DNA of 64,000 bases. Source: Bacteroidales bacterium UBA6431 (GTDB taxonomy: Bacteria; Bacteroidota; Bacteroidia; Bacteroidales; UBA932). Position 1 is the first letter of the stretch. Every line of letters begins with the position of its first letter. The notes beneath the pieces are model-generated. The model worked only from the letters and a program-made list of their open reading frames with translations, had not been told where the DNA came from and searched no databases. The stretch lies in assembly GCA_002439095.1 (NCBI GenBank), contig DJOT01000020.1:1-64000 (forward strand). Direction: 5' to 3'. This document shows positions 47,356-55,869 of this stretch, one piece after another. The position numbers and the translations under genes are program-made.

Positions 47356-47454
47356 TTAGGCCCAGGCCGGAATGTATTTCATATAACGCGGTGCTGTGTC
47401 TGGGTCAAGAGGCTTGATAAGTCCCTGCACGAGCAAGTCAATGTTCTCTCCCAT
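47356..47454 (-). CDS. Candidate small ORF in the restriction operon
   Basis: A 32-codon frame (ATG 47454, TAA 47356-47358) starts five bases after the stop of the McrB-like gene and encodes MGENIDLLVQGLIKPLDPD and 13 more residues ending PAWA. Placement inside a tight operon and even amino-acid use favour a real peptide. It could also be a remnant of a longer gene interrupted by the repeats just downstream. No family recognised. Confidence 0.4.
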   Translation of the reverse strand: MGENIDLLVQGLIKPLDPDTAPRYMKYIPAWA

Positions 47455-47459
47455 AAGCG

Positions 47460-49139
47460 CTAATTGTTTTCGTCATCTGTTTGAGGTGAATCCGATGGCT
47501 TACTATCAATGCTGCTAAGCCCGAGATTCTTCAAGAACTTCTCCACCATCATCTCATTTGCCTTCCCGTCAGCAAGGAAGAACTCCTGAAATGCAATCGG
47601 TTCTCCATTATCACCTTTGAAAATATCATTGTCAAATCCGTAGTCCTTGAAAACATCGTTCCAAAGATAGAACGCCACCTTTCCTACGAACTTGTCCGCC
47701 GAGATAACACCATTACCATCAGCCTTAGCGAAGAAATATCCAAGCTTCTTGTCCTCTGAAGACGTCGTGTCACAAACAACACTGTTTATCTTCTCCAAGA
47801 ACGCCCACCAGTCATATCTGTTTCCATTCGCCTCGATTATCCAGCCTTTCTCAGCATTGGAAATAGGAATATACTTCCACTCCCAACGCCTCTTGAATGC
47901 CGAATCGATAGGGAAGAGACTCTGGTCGCTCGTGTTCATCGTCGCCCAAATGAAAAGATTGTTAGGTAACAGCAACACTTTCCCCTCCAATACATCGGCG
48001 ACCACATCATCATACTCTTCCGAGTACAAGCCATTTATGCCATCTTTTGCTTTGATTTCAAGCTTGCCCAATGCTTTCTTCAGATGCTTTGCCATGTCAT
48101 TGTCGGCCTTGATAGGGTAGTCCGAGAATCCCGCATCATTCCGGTCAAGTAACTGGAACAGATCCCCGAAAATCTGTGCGCAGTTTCCACGGTTTATTTC
48201 TTCGATGATAAGGAACTGTACTTTCGGCTGCTCTCCGTCCTTTGTCTCGGAATACTTCGTCCAAGCCTTGATATAAGCTTGTAGAAAAGCCTGTTCCACA
48301 AACTCGTAGACAATCTTGTCCTCTACAACCTCTTTTCCATCTTCCAACACAACGTGTCCCGACACGTCACGTAGCTTCACCTCTTTAGTTGTAGGCTTGT
48401 ACGCACCGACAAAAGTAGAATAGTCACTGTCAGGGTGGAAAGTTGTCCGAATGACATCCTTCCCCTTCGTGCAATCCTTTATCGTGTGTGACTTTCCTGT
48501 TCCCGGCGCGCCGTAGAAGATTTGCTGGAGAGGGAGTCCTTGAGTTGTAATGCTTGCATCCTCTAGTCCACTCTCCTTGCCGTCTTCGTATGGTGCAGTC
48601 ACATTAGTAACGGTAACGTCAAAAATTCCATCTATAGCTTTTTTGATATGTAAATCCGAATAACCACCGGCCAAATAATTCCGAATAGTGAACTTAGAAT
48701 TACATATCATTCCAGAATGGTCGGTAAATGACACATCCTTTATAAGGCCATTAAAGTAAAATCTACTATCGACTTTTCCGTTTTTCTGTGGAACATCTTT
48801 TCTTGCATTCCACACTTGTGTTATAGTATCCACAGGCGTGCCATTTTCTTTGAATAAAGCATCCAGCAACGCAAGCTGATCTGTCACAAAATCCTTAGAA
48901 TAGGGAATTGTGCAATGTATGGATGATTGGTCAAATTTCCTTGGCAGAATAGAGGCGATGAACAGTATTGCCTTAGACAGATTCTCCTTATTGTATCTTA
49001 CCGTAATTTGTTCACCAGAATCTTTGAAAAGAGCATAATGCTCATTGTCTAAAAACAAATCCGTGTTCTTGGCATCGCCTGCTGATAGCTGACGATAACT
49101 AGCATTAGTATCATTAATGTGTTTTACAATCTCATCCAT
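47460..49139 (-). CDS. McrB-like AAA+ GTPase/ATPase restriction subunit
   Basis: 559 residues. The C-terminal AAA+ module carries Walker A GAPGTGKS (210-217) and the McrB-type Walker B and sensor segments (FLIIEEINRGNCAQIFGDLF, WATMNTSDQSLFPIDSAFKRRW). The first 200 residues are probably a DNA- or methyl-cytosine-reading domain, not recognised. Equivalent to YdiS of BsuMI or R1 of LlaJI. It lies 1 nt after the nuclease gene. It should power translocation that brings the nuclease to unmethylated sites. Confidence 0.9.
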   Translation of the reverse strand: MDEIVKHINDTNASYRQLSAGDAKNTDLFLDNEHYALFKDSGEQITVRYNKENLSKAILFIASILPRKFDQSSIHCTIPYSKDFVTDQLALLDALFKENGTPVDTITQVWNARKDVPQKNGKVDSRFYFNGLIKDVSFTDHSGMICNSKFTIRNYLAGGYSDLHIKKAIDGIFDVTVTNVTAPYEDGKESGLEDASITTQGLPLQQIFYGAPGTGKSHTIKDCTKGKDVIRTTFHPDSDYSTFVGAYKPTTKEVKLRDVSGHVVLEDGKEVVEDKIVYEFVEQAFLQAYIKAWTKYSETKDGEQPKVQFLIIEEINRGNCAQIFGDLFQLLDRNDAGFSDYPIKADNDMAKHLKKALGKLEIKAKDGINGLYSEEYDDVVADVLEGKVLLLPNNLFIWATMNTSDQSLFPIDSAFKRRWEWKYIPISNAEKGWIIEANGNRYDWWAFLEKINSVVCDTTSSEDKKLGYFFAKADGNGVISADKFVGKVAFYLWNDVFKDYGFDNDIFKGDNGEPIAFQEFFLADGKANEMMVEKFLKNLGLSSIDSKPSDSPQTDDENN

Positions 49140-49140
49140 A

Positions 49141-50205
49141 TCATTGTAGTTTTATAGGTGTGTTGATGCTTGAAAAACAATCTTTCGGTGAAACTGAAAG
49201 ACTCATCTTTAACAATGTTGTTTTAGTTGAAGTGATTGCGGTCTTAAATCTTTCAATATCAGTATTAAGACCATTCATGTAATCGCAGCAATTATTGCAA
49301 ATTGATAGAAACCCGGTATCCTCTGACATATCAAACACTCGATAAACAGCATATTCGGCAACGGCATTTGCATAATTATGCACGAATGCTATTTCTTGAC
49401 TACTGAATATGATACTTTGTTTGAAGTCGAATCTGGTGGACTTAACATCAATGAATTGTTTGACGCTGCCAACAGACCGTATAACAAAATCATATGGAAG
49501 TCCAGACTCTCTGCTTTTGTTCATCCACTCGAATGAACTGATTCTATTTGCAGCCAGTTCGTGTCCCAAATACTCGTTTATTAACTCTTCTCCTTTTTTG
49601 CCTATAGCAGCGAATTGCTTACTTGCCTTTTCGACATCATATGTTTTGAACTTACGTGCAAAATCACCTACCTGCGAGATTATCTCTATCTCTTTTTGAA
49701 TGTCAATGCTAACAGAGTTGATTTTCTTGACCATAGCCAATTTCAAAGATTTATAGGCAGAATCTTGATCAGTTATTATATGTATGTTTGCCTTGACAAG
49801 GTTCTCTATAATCTTAAAATCCTCAGAACTTCTATTTATGAGCCAGAACACCAAATCTTTGTTTTCCAAGCTCGACCATAGAAGATACCAGTCGTCATTA
49901 GGCTGTTCTTCTGCAAATTCTCTGATTTTAGATACAACAGAATCTGAACTGCTGGTTCCCATCCTAATCTTGGGACTACGGAATGTCCCATCTGGATTCT
50001 CAATACGGTCAAAGAAACAATCCAAAATCTGACAATAAGAATTGTGGATAAGCATTGCTGTAGTGGAAGTGCCATCCTCCAAAAATGTCAGAACATCGTT
50101 GAATAAACCGATATGTGTTTGATTGCTGGTACTGCTTGTGCCAAGATCTGCATTGCTTAATTGCTTAAGGCCAATGCGTTTTTCGATATTAAAGAAAGTA
50201 AACAT
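49141..50205 (-). CDS. PD-(D/E)XK nuclease subunit (DUF3883-like)
   Basis: 354 residues. The C-terminal domain has a DUF3883/PD-(D/E)XK pattern: KKGEELINEYLG (Glu206/207), SGLPYDFVI (Asp239), and FIDVKSTR (Asp253, Lys255). The N-terminal 200 residues are unrecognised. Its place between the methyltransferases and the McrB-like gene matches YdiR in BsuMI. I infer this to be the DNA-cutting subunit. Confidence 0.75.
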   Translation of the reverse strand: MFTFFNIEKRIGLKQLSNADLGTSSTSNQTHIGLFNDVLTFLEDGTSTTAMLIHNSYCQILDCFFDRIENPDGTFRSPKIRMGTSSSDSVVSKIREFAEEQPNDDWYLLWSSLENKDLVFWLINRSSEDFKIIENLVKANIHIITDQDSAYKSLKLAMVKKINSVSIDIQKEIEIISQVGDFARKFKTYDVEKASKQFAAIGKKGEELINEYLGHELAANRISSFEWMNKSRESGLPYDFVIRSVGSVKQFIDVKSTRFDFKQSIIFSSQEIAFVHNYANAVAEYAVYRVFDMSEDTGFLSICNNCCDYMNGLNTDIERFKTAITSTKTTLLKMSLSVSPKDCFSSINTPIKLQ

Positions 50206-50206
50206 A

Positions 50207-51286
50207 TCATTCGTGGATTATATTGTTAGTTATCAGATAATACAAAACAGCATAAATTGTATTTACGCTTACCGCATTACCTGCCTGCTTATAAAGAGCC
50301 CCATCTGCCACACCAGCGTGTCTTCCTTGGATGGCGAAATCGGCAGGAAAACCTTGGAGCATAAACGCCTCTTCCGGGGTCAACTTTCTTATAGGAAGTT
50401 TTGCCAGCTCAGCTTTTGTCATCGTTTTCACTGGATTTATTGAACCATGAGACTCTATGAAATCTTGACTATAATAATTGTCTTGACAGGCACGATGCAT
50501 TTTGTGCATTGTGGCAGTCAAAGGCCGTGCGACACTCATATTAATGTCTGATTTTGATTTGAAGTTTGCAGAGCCATCCGCAAGGAGGGTCGGTTTTATC
50601 TTTTCAGACAAATAATACTTGGAATCCACATGGATCTTGAGAATGTCGTTTACACTCTTGTAATGATATGGACTGAGATTCTTATATGTATGTTCAAAGA
50701 GTTCAGCGATGACATCAGAAGAGAAACGTTCCTTGAAATCATCTGGAACATTCTCGGTTGTCGCAAAAATCAGCAACCTGTTACGAGTCTGTGGCAAATG
50801 GAATTGAGCAGTATTGAAAACATCTGTAAAGACATTGTAGCCCAAAGACTCCAACTCGCACTTGATACGTGCAAACGTTCTACCCCTATCATGAGATTTC
50901 AGATTCTTGACATTTTCCAATAACACATAACGTGGCATTCTGGCTGCTAAAATATCCAGAATATGGAAGAACATTTGTCCTCTGTCTTCATTGAATCCAG
51001 CTTGTTTTCCCATCATGCTAAATGTTTGGCAAGGGAACCCTCCCGTCACTAAATCAAACTGAGGAAGTCGTAGAATATTCTTAGGATCACTCGTAAACGA
51101 TACAATATCCCCCATAGCAACCTCATCATCCCTATCTGGATGATAATTGGCACAATATGTCTGCACCGCTTTGGGGTCGATTTCAGAATACCCGACGCAA
51201 TGGAAGTTCATAATACGGTCTTTGGAGAGAAGATCCATCGCTCTTCTGAAGCCTCCAATGCCAGCAAATAGTTCAAGATGTCTCAT
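50207..51286 (-). CDS. DNA cytosine-5 methyltransferase 2
   Basis: 359 residues with C5-methyltransferase motifs in order: I LELFAGIGGF, IV GGFPCQTFS (catalytic Cys in PCQ), VI LLENVKNL, VIII LPQTRNRLL, and X KQAGNAVSVN. Its first codons overlap the last codons of the other methyltransferase by 4 nt (ATGA-type). Two distinct C5 enzymes in one system usually mean an asymmetric site with one enzyme per strand. Confidence 0.95.
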   Translation of the reverse strand: MRHLELFAGIGGFRRAMDLLSKDRIMNFHCVGYSEIDPKAVQTYCANYHPDRDDEVAMGDIVSFTSDPKNILRLPQFDLVTGGFPCQTFSMMGKQAGFNEDRGQMFFHILDILAARMPRYVLLENVKNLKSHDRGRTFARIKCELESLGYNVFTDVFNTAQFHLPQTRNRLLIFATTENVPDDFKERFSSDVIAELFEHTYKNLSPYHYKSVNDILKIHVDSKYYLSEKIKPTLLADGSANFKSKSDINMSVARPLTATMHKMHRACQDNYYSQDFIESHGSINPVKTMTKAELAKLPIRKLTPEEAFMLQGFPADFAIQGRHAGVADGALYKQAGNAVSVNTIYAVLYYLITNNIIHE

Positions 51287-52419
51287 TTGATAAATTTCAT
51301 AATGCCATCACCTATAGCTTTGGCAAGTTTAACGGGGACTGCATTTCCAACTTGAGCATACCACATATTCTGCGAGCCGGTGATTACATAGTCATCAGGA
51401 AAAGTCTGGATTCTGGCGGCTTCTCTAGGGCTCAGACCTCTTGCCTCCCAAGGATGAATATACATATTACAATCAAATTTCATGTGTGAAGTGATTGTCT
51501 TACATATCTGAGTTTCATCAAGTTTGAAATATTTATCCTTGAATATATCGTTTCTCCGTTTGTATGGCATAATGTCCGCAATGGATTCGTGTAACGAATT
51601 TGCGCCTTGTGGTAATCGTCGATATATTTCAATATCCCTTTCATTATTATACCGGTTCTTATGGTTGTACAATTTTGTGATTTCCTTATCGCCATTGATG
51701 AACTTGTAAAAATCGTTATGGATATATGAGAAATCACACTCCGTAAAGCCGGATTCGGCATTTTCTACATCCTTTGAACCCTTTTCTTTTTTAGCAACAA
51801 GATGCGGCAACCCTATCAGCGCATCTTTTAGTACAAATGATGGCCGTTTATGTTTATAGATTTCTTCGAATATTTTCTTCGGAGAAACACCGACTCTGTT
51901 GCCAATCATGATGAATCGCTCTCTGTTTTGAGGAACGCCATAGTCTTGTGCCCTTAATAGCGCATAATCAAATTGATACTCTTCGCCCAAATATTCGGTG
52001 AAGTTCTGCTTGATTTCATCAATCTTATTCATCATCCCTTTAACATTCTCCATTATGAAGAATTTCGGGCGAATCGTTTTCAGAAATATCAAGTATTGTT
52101 TATACAGAGCATTACGCGGGTCGTCAAGAATCCTTTGACGATTAGCCATTGAGAATCCTTGACAAGGAGGCCCTCCGCATACGAGAGTAATATCAGAAAG
52201 CATCTCTTTGTATTCGTCAATATGGGCATTAAGGTCAGCAATGTCACCTACAAAGTAATGCTCATCGCTTAAGTCGTGATTAAACTTGTATGTGTTACAG
52301 AATTGTTCCACGATTTCGTTCACAAACCATGGCGTGAAGCCGGCCTGCTGCAAACCGACACTTAACCCTCCACAACCAGCGAATAAATCCACAAATTTAT
52401 ATTCCTTTTTCTTTGGCAT
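51283..52419 (-). CDS. DNA cytosine-5 methyltransferase 1
   Basis: 378 residues with motif I FVDLFAGCGGLSVG, IV CGGPPCQGFS, VI IMENVKGM, VIII VPQNRERFIMIG and X AQVGNAVPVKLA. The sequence differs clearly from its neighbour, so this is not a recent duplication. It is the first enzyme gene after the XRE controller. Early expression of methyltransferases before the nuclease genes protects the host DNA. Confidence 0.95.
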   Translation of the reverse strand: MPKKKEYKFVDLFAGCGGLSVGLQQAGFTPWFVNEIVEQFCNTYKFNHDLSDEHYFVGDIADLNAHIDEYKEMLSDITLVCGGPPCQGFSMANRQRILDDPRNALYKQYLIFLKTIRPKFFIMENVKGMMNKIDEIKQNFTEYLGEEYQFDYALLRAQDYGVPQNRERFIMIGNRVGVSPKKIFEEIYKHKRPSFVLKDALIGLPHLVAKKEKGSKDVENAESGFTECDFSYIHNDFYKFINGDKEITKLYNHKNRYNNERDIEIYRRLPQGANSLHESIADIMPYKRRNDIFKDKYFKLDETQICKTITSHMKFDCNMYIHPWEARGLSPREAARIQTFPDDYVITGSQNMWYAQVGNAVPVKLAKAIGDGIMKFIK

Positions 52420-52437
52420 ATATCACACAGTTAGCCG

Positions 52438-52656
52438 TTAATCCCCACTAATCTCATCTATCGGTCGAAACAAATCTCTGATGTCCACATCAAGACACCT
52501 TGCAATCTCTACCAATGTCTCCACATTAGGCTGCATTGTGTTAGTACACCACTTTGAGACAGTTCCAGGATCCTTCTGTAACTGCTCCGCAAGCCACTTG
52601 TTGGTCTTGTTCTTATCAGCCAAGACCACCTTTATCCTATTTATGTTCTTACCCAT
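52438..52656 (-). CDS. XRE-family controller protein
   Basis: 72 residues. A helix-turn-helix (NKWLAEQLQKDPGTVSKWCTN) occupies most of it, ending DIRDLFRPIDEISGD, a common form of small controllers heading restriction operons in Bacteroidota. It is 18 nt upstream of methyltransferase 1. It likely times expression of the operon. Confidence 0.9.
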   Translation of the reverse strand: MGKNINRIKVVLADKNKTNKWLAEQLQKDPGTVSKWCTNTMQPNVETLVEIARCLDVDIRDLFRPIDEISGD

Positions 52657-52697
52657 TGAAAAAATGTTGCGTTTCTACCATTAATGCAATAAACATA

Positions 52698-52727
52698 CAA
52701 ATATACACAATCTATCTCGAAAGGCAA
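52698..52727 (-). promoter_or_regulatory. Promoter of the m5C restriction operon
   Basis: On the minus strand TTGC (52727-52724), an 18-nt spacer and TATATTTG (52705-52698) match the Bacteroidota promoter. Transcription would start about 35 nt before the XRE gene. Confidence 0.6.
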
Positions 52728-52816
52728 TCCTCTTTATTGCTTTTATCAGCATGTTTTGTATGTTAAATTCCTTTTAATTGAAATATTTTGCAATTCATGC
52801 GCGACTAGTTGTGTGA

Positions 52817-53074
52817 CTACTGAAGTATTATTCGTATATTCATGGCAACGCTTATAGAGAAAGTATCATCCAATACAAAACCTCATTTGATGCGATAGCT
52901 TCTTATATTGAAGGCAATAGCGGTAAAGACAAAGTGGAAATTTGGTTCGCAAGGGATCTTCAGCCACTCTTGGGATATGCAAGATGGGAAAACTTTCAAG
53001 TGGCAATCAACAGGGCGGTAGAATCTAGTAAAACACAGGGAGTCAGCATTGATGACCATTTTCGTGAGGTCACG
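52817..53074 (+). pseudogene. DinD / BRO-N remnant
   Basis: The open frame reads ESIIQYKTSFDAIA and VEIWFARDLQPLLGYARWEN, ending DDHFREVT, which closely matches the N-terminal part of DNA-damage-inducible protein D. Similarity stops abruptly at about 53074, and no in-frame Met start is seen. An ATG at 52842 in another frame could be the old start, implying a frameshift. It is a dead fragment in the defence island. Confidence 0.75.
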
Positions 53075-53241
53075 AGGCCATCGCTGTGCGAGACCTCATC
53101 ACCGCCCCATTTATTTCGCTCTGGTCGGACAAGACTGCGGAACTCCTCCATTTTGCTGCAAAGTCCGCAGAATATCCGCCCGACTTCTGCTCTATCATGG
53201 ATGCTTCGCATCCTAAGCAGACTTTTATTTCGTGTCTGTGA
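53068..53241 (+). pseudogene. 3' remnant of an unknown gene
   Basis: A 57-codon frame without a start begins in the last bases of the DinD remnant. It reads GHEAIAVRDLITAPFISLW to MDASHPKQTFISCL and a stop at 53239-53241. Amino-acid and codon use look like real protein. It appears to be the 3' end of another gene joined to dinD by deletion. A 7-bp inverted repeat (TGAGGTC 53065-53071, GACCTCA 53092-53098) lies at the join. Family unknown. Confidence 0.4.
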
Positions 53242-53392
53242 AAAGTTTGATGGCGTGTTGGATCTCTGAGTAGGACTCGAAGCCTGGGCCGAGGAAAGTT
53301 CCGGATTTGTCGTAACCGGATATGTGCCTGCGCAGCATATCGATGACAGCATCGGAGTCCTGGAAATGCTCCTGCCGATGACTAGAAGCCAT
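53225..53392 (-). CDS. Small hypothetical ORF
   Basis: 55 codons (ATG 53392, TAA 53225-53227), reading MASSHRQEHFQDSDAVIDM, then a middle with GYDKSGTFLGPGFESY. Codon third positions look coding. Its 3' end overlaps the convergent remnant by 17 nt, a pattern also seen between intact convergent genes in this window. It may be a short gene or itself a remnant. No family recognised. Confidence 0.4.
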   Translation of the reverse strand: MASSHRQEHFQDSDAVIDMLRRHISGYDKSGTFLGPGFESYSEIQHAIKLFTDTK

Positions 53393-53495
53393 ACGACGGG
53401 AGCATAAAATCTAAGAAATTCTATAGTCTTGATTCATGTGGGGTTACCAGAAACGCTCCTTTAAGCAAATGCAGAGTTTATCAGATGTGACGCAC

Positions 53496-53843
53496 TTATT
53501 TCCGAGTGTTCCGCCTGATATGCACGACCACTTCCACTTGTGATTCAGGATGCACGTCTGGAGTGATTCTTGTCACCCGGATCTCGTAAAGATCGTCCCA
53601 ACCCATATCGAGGTATTTGCTGATTTCCTGATTGGAATCGCGTGGGATGAAACCGAGCTTGTAATTTTTGTAATAGATTGCCACGGCATAAGGGTCGAAT
53701 TGATTATTCTCTTCTCTGACAAAATCAAGTCTGGTGCCGATTTTGAGATATTCGAACGCCTCGCAGCCATCCCAATAACCGAAGCCGGCAATATGGAAAT
53801 TGGCGAGGTGTCTCTTCATCTCCTGTCTGTTTACTTTTCCCAT
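53496..53843 (-). CDS. HIRAN domain protein
   Basis: 115 residues almost entirely made of a HIRAN domain (FHIAGFGYWDGCEAFEYL, LDFVREENNQFDPYAVAIYY, KLGFIPRDSN). HIRAN domains bind DNA 3' ends in helicase-linked proteins such as HLTF and Rad5; stand-alone forms occur in bacteria. The start is placed at ATG 53843; 18 upstream codons are open but cover a -7-like box (53873-53880). It follows the WYL regulator gene by 72 nt on the same strand. Confidence 0.85.
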   Translation of the reverse strand: MGKVNRQEMKRHLANFHIAGFGYWDGCEAFEYLKIGTRLDFVREENNQFDPYAVAIYYKNYKLGFIPRDSNQEISKYLDMGWDDLYEIRVTRITPDVHPESQVEVVVHIRRNTRK

Positions 53844-53872
53844 AATACAATTTTTTATTTCGTTATGTGGCA

Positions 53873-53908
53873 CAAAAGTAAAACGAGGTTGTCCCAAATT
53901 GCGGGACA
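53873..53908 (-). promoter_or_regulatory. HIRAN gene promoter and inverted repeat
   Basis: CAAAAGTA at 53873-53880 reads TACTTTTG on the minus strand, a -7 box for the HIRAN gene. Just upstream, TGTCCC (53890-53895) and GGGACA (53903-53908) form a 6-bp inverted repeat with a 7-nt loop. It could be a weak terminator of the WYL gene or an operator. Confidence 0.45.
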
Positions 53909-53915
53909 GTACCAG

Positions 53916-54821
53916 CTATTTATAACGTTCTGCAGCCATAAGATGAAAGTCTCGTATGACATCAGCCAGCCACTGGGGCTCAAGAACTTTGATCGCTCCT
54001 CCTCTAGCAAGAAGGGGAGTATAAAAGTCTCCTGTCGGGCTGATTGTCAGTTCGAAGTCGGAATATTCATCAGTGTGGGAGATTTCTTTTTGCGACGGAT
54101 GCATCGGCAGGTCTCGCATATAGAACGCTTCATTTCCGAATGTGCGGATTACAATGCGCTGTACAGGGATATTCGTGTCTCGCACGATGCCGTAGCAGTC
54201 ACGGAACCATTGGGCGGCGTCAAATCCATTATCCAGTGTGAATTTTTCCTTAGTAAGTTCCAAATTTTTTATGCGGTCGAACGCCAGTAGGAAATAGTCG
54301 CGGCTTTTTAACGACTTTACAAGACCATACCAGCGCCTGTTGAAGAGTTTGAGACAATATGGTTCGATCTTCATAGAGGTTTCGTACTCGGAGGCATAGC
54401 GGTGGTAACGGACAAAGATGCACAGGTTGCGTTTCATAGCATCTATGAATCTGTGAAGATTCTCGCCATCAGAAGGGATTGACTCCAGTAGAATCCTGTC
54501 GTGCACGCTTCTGCTTTCACTGAGGATGTTGTTAACGGATAGAGTTGATAACATCCAGTTCTGTATGGAGTCCTCTTCAAATACTTCCTCGTTGCCGATG
54601 TAATATTTGAACCCATTCTTCTTATCACACTCAATGTAGATACCGAACATATCCTGAATGGCATCCTTATGTCGGTTGAATGTGCTTCGAGCCAGACTTA
54701 TACCCTCGCTCATCTCTGTCTCCAGCCACTTCCTATTGATTTCCATGAACGTGATTCCGTGATACTTATGAATGGTATTCACAAGCCAGATATATTCTTG
54801 AAAGAGTGTGTAGGTTTTCAT
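53916..54821 (-). CDS. WYL-domain transcriptional regulator
   Basis: About 301 residues. An N-terminal winged HTH (FMEINRKWLETEM, LARSTFNRHKDAIQDMFG) precedes a WYL domain (about 120-200: IEPYCLKLFNRRWYGLVKS) and a C-terminal WCX-like region. WYL regulators such as CapW and BrxR often repress defence operons and sense nucleic-acid ligands. The start is ATG 54821 (a TTG two codons upstream is less likely). Long palindromic DNA directly upstream suggests autoregulation. Confidence 0.9.
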   Translation of the reverse strand: MKTYTLFQEYIWLVNTIHKYHGITFMEINRKWLETEMSEGISLARSTFNRHKDAIQDMFGIYIECDKKNGFKYYIGNEEVFEEDSIQNWMLSTLSVNNILSESRSVHDRILLESIPSDGENLHRFIDAMKRNLCIFVRYHRYASEYETSMKIEPYCLKLFNRRWYGLVKSLKSRDYFLLAFDRIKNLELTKEKFTLDNGFDAAQWFRDCYGIVRDTNIPVQRIVIRTFGNEAFYMRDLPMHPSQKEISHTDEYSDFELTISPTGDFYTPLLARGGAIKVLEPQWLADVIRDFHLMAAERYK

Positions 54822-54839
54822 ACCCAATGCCTATGGTTA

Positions 54840-54880
54840 TCACTGCAAATATAGTCATTAACTATATCATATTTCAGTGA
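54840..54880. promoter_or_regulatory. WYL promoter inside a 41-bp imperfect palindrome
   Basis: The core ATATAGT-CATTA-ACTATAT (54849-54867) is perfect, and outer arms TCACTG (54840-54845) and CAGTGA (54875-54880) extend it. The minus-strand -7 box TATATTTG (54853-54846) lies inside the left arm. A dimeric or tetrameric regulator bound here would block the WYL promoter. Confidence 0.65.
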
Positions 54881-54890
54881 TACGACAAAA

Positions 54891-55177
54891 TACGGAGACC
54901 ATTTCCCGGATCAGTCAACCTTGGTCACGATCTCAAAAAGCAAGAGAACATTGAGTTCCAAAGACGTCCGGACAGCCGCGGACAGTGATTCTCTTGGCGT
55001 GAGCATGTTTCTGTTCGTCCGGAAGAACAAGATGACAAGGAATCCAAGGAATTTTACTACCTTGGCAGGATAAGACACAATGCTGACGGAATCCTCAGGG
55101 AATTTGTGATGCCGAACACGGACGCGACCGCCGTGGAGAAGAATCTGTTCGACTGCATCACGTCAGCAAATGTCTAA
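54891..55177 (+). pseudogene. DUF3427 3' remnant, frameshifted
   Basis: Frame one (from 54891) reads YGDHFPDQSTLVTISKSK and SLGVSMFLFVRKNKM. After a shift near 55030-55045, another frame reads DKESKEFYYLGRIRHNADG and ends NLFDCITSANV, stop 55175-55177. The pair LFVRKNK plus FYYLG is the C-terminal DUF3427 pattern of SF2 helicase/PLD-type nucleases found in defence loci. Only this tail survives. It sits 19 nt before a Nudix gene. Confidence 0.65.
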
Positions 55178-55196
55178 CTTTTAACGATATAGGGAA

Positions 55197-55583
55197 ATGA
55201 AAACGATAAACGTAGTGGCAGCCGTGATGATAAAAGACGGCAGGGTATTCGCGACACAGCGCGGGTATGGGGCGTTCAAGGACGGTTGGGAGTTCCCAGG
55301 CGGCAAGGTCGAGGCGGGGGAGAGCCCGCAGGAAGCACTTCGAAGGGAAATCCGTGAAGAATTGGAGACTGAGATCCAAGTCGGAGAACTGATTGACACC
55401 ATTGAATATGACTACCCCGACTTCCACCTCTCGATGAAGTGCTACGCCTGCGGGATCATCTCCGGAAATCTTCATCTTGTCGAGCACGAGGCTGCCCGTT
55501 GGCTCTCCGCCGACCAGCTCAATTCCGTTGAGTGGCTTCCTGCGGACATCACCTTGATTCCGAAGATAGCACGACTGCTGTAA
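55197..55583 (+). CDS. Nudix hydrolase, MutT-like
   Basis: 128 residues with the full Nudix box in GGKVEAGESPQEALRREIREEL (residues about 36-57). The overall pattern (AAVMIKDGRVFATQRGYGAFKDGWEFPGGK) is that of the 8-oxo-dGTP diphosphatase/dCTP-pyrophosphatase group. It hydrolyses a damaged or non-canonical nucleoside triphosphate. It follows a DUF3427 remnant by 19 nt, a pairing that may once have been one defence or repair unit. Confidence 0.92.
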   Translation: MKTINVVAAVMIKDGRVFATQRGYGAFKDGWEFPGGKVEAGESPQEALRREIREELETEIQVGELIDTIEYDYPDFHLSMKCYACGIISGNLHLVEHEAARWLSADQLNSVEWLPADITLIPKIARLL

Positions 55584-55594
55584 AAGATTTGTAT

Positions 55595-55602
55595 TAACTT
55601 TG
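55595..55602 (+). promoter_or_regulatory. -7 box of the 81-residue gene
   Basis: TAACTTTG matches TAnnTTTG and lies 22 nt before ATG 55624, right after the Nudix stop. No good -33 box is seen. Confidence 0.45.
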
Positions 55603-55623
55603 CAATCGAGAACAGATTCAATT

Positions 55624-55869
55624 ATGAAGAACAAGAAACTGCGTATCACTGAAAAGGACTTTCTTCTGGCCAACCGCAGGGCTTCAAGAGCAGAGGAAAT
55701 CGAGAAGTACGGGAAGCAGATCCTGATTAGGTCTATCACCCACAAGTCTAAAAAGGTCTATGACCGCAATCGTCTGAAAAAGGCAGGCATCAGCTACAAC
55801 GATGACCTGCCTTTATTCATTCCTGTCTTGCGTTTCCGGAAATATTCTCTACACCGTGGAGAATTATGA
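55624..55869 (+). CDS. Small basic hypothetical protein
   Basis: 81 residues, Lys/Arg-rich, starting MKNKKLRITEKDFLLANRR, with HKSKKVYDRNRLKKAG near residue 50. Similar small basic proteins are common next to mobile and defence genes in Bacteroidales, function unknown. The last 15 residues (FRKYSLHRGEL) look unlike the rest, so the 3' end may have been altered. Its stop overlaps the ATG of the DUF1016 remnant (ATGA). Confidence 0.6.
   Translation: MKNKKLRITEKDFLLANRRASRAEEIEKYGKQILIRSITHKSKKVYDRNRLKKAGISYNDDLPLFIPVLRFRKYSLHRGEL

Noticed and set aside
53065..53098. 7-bp inverted repeat as an operator
   Set aside because: It lies inside gene remnants at a deletion join; more likely chance or a scar.
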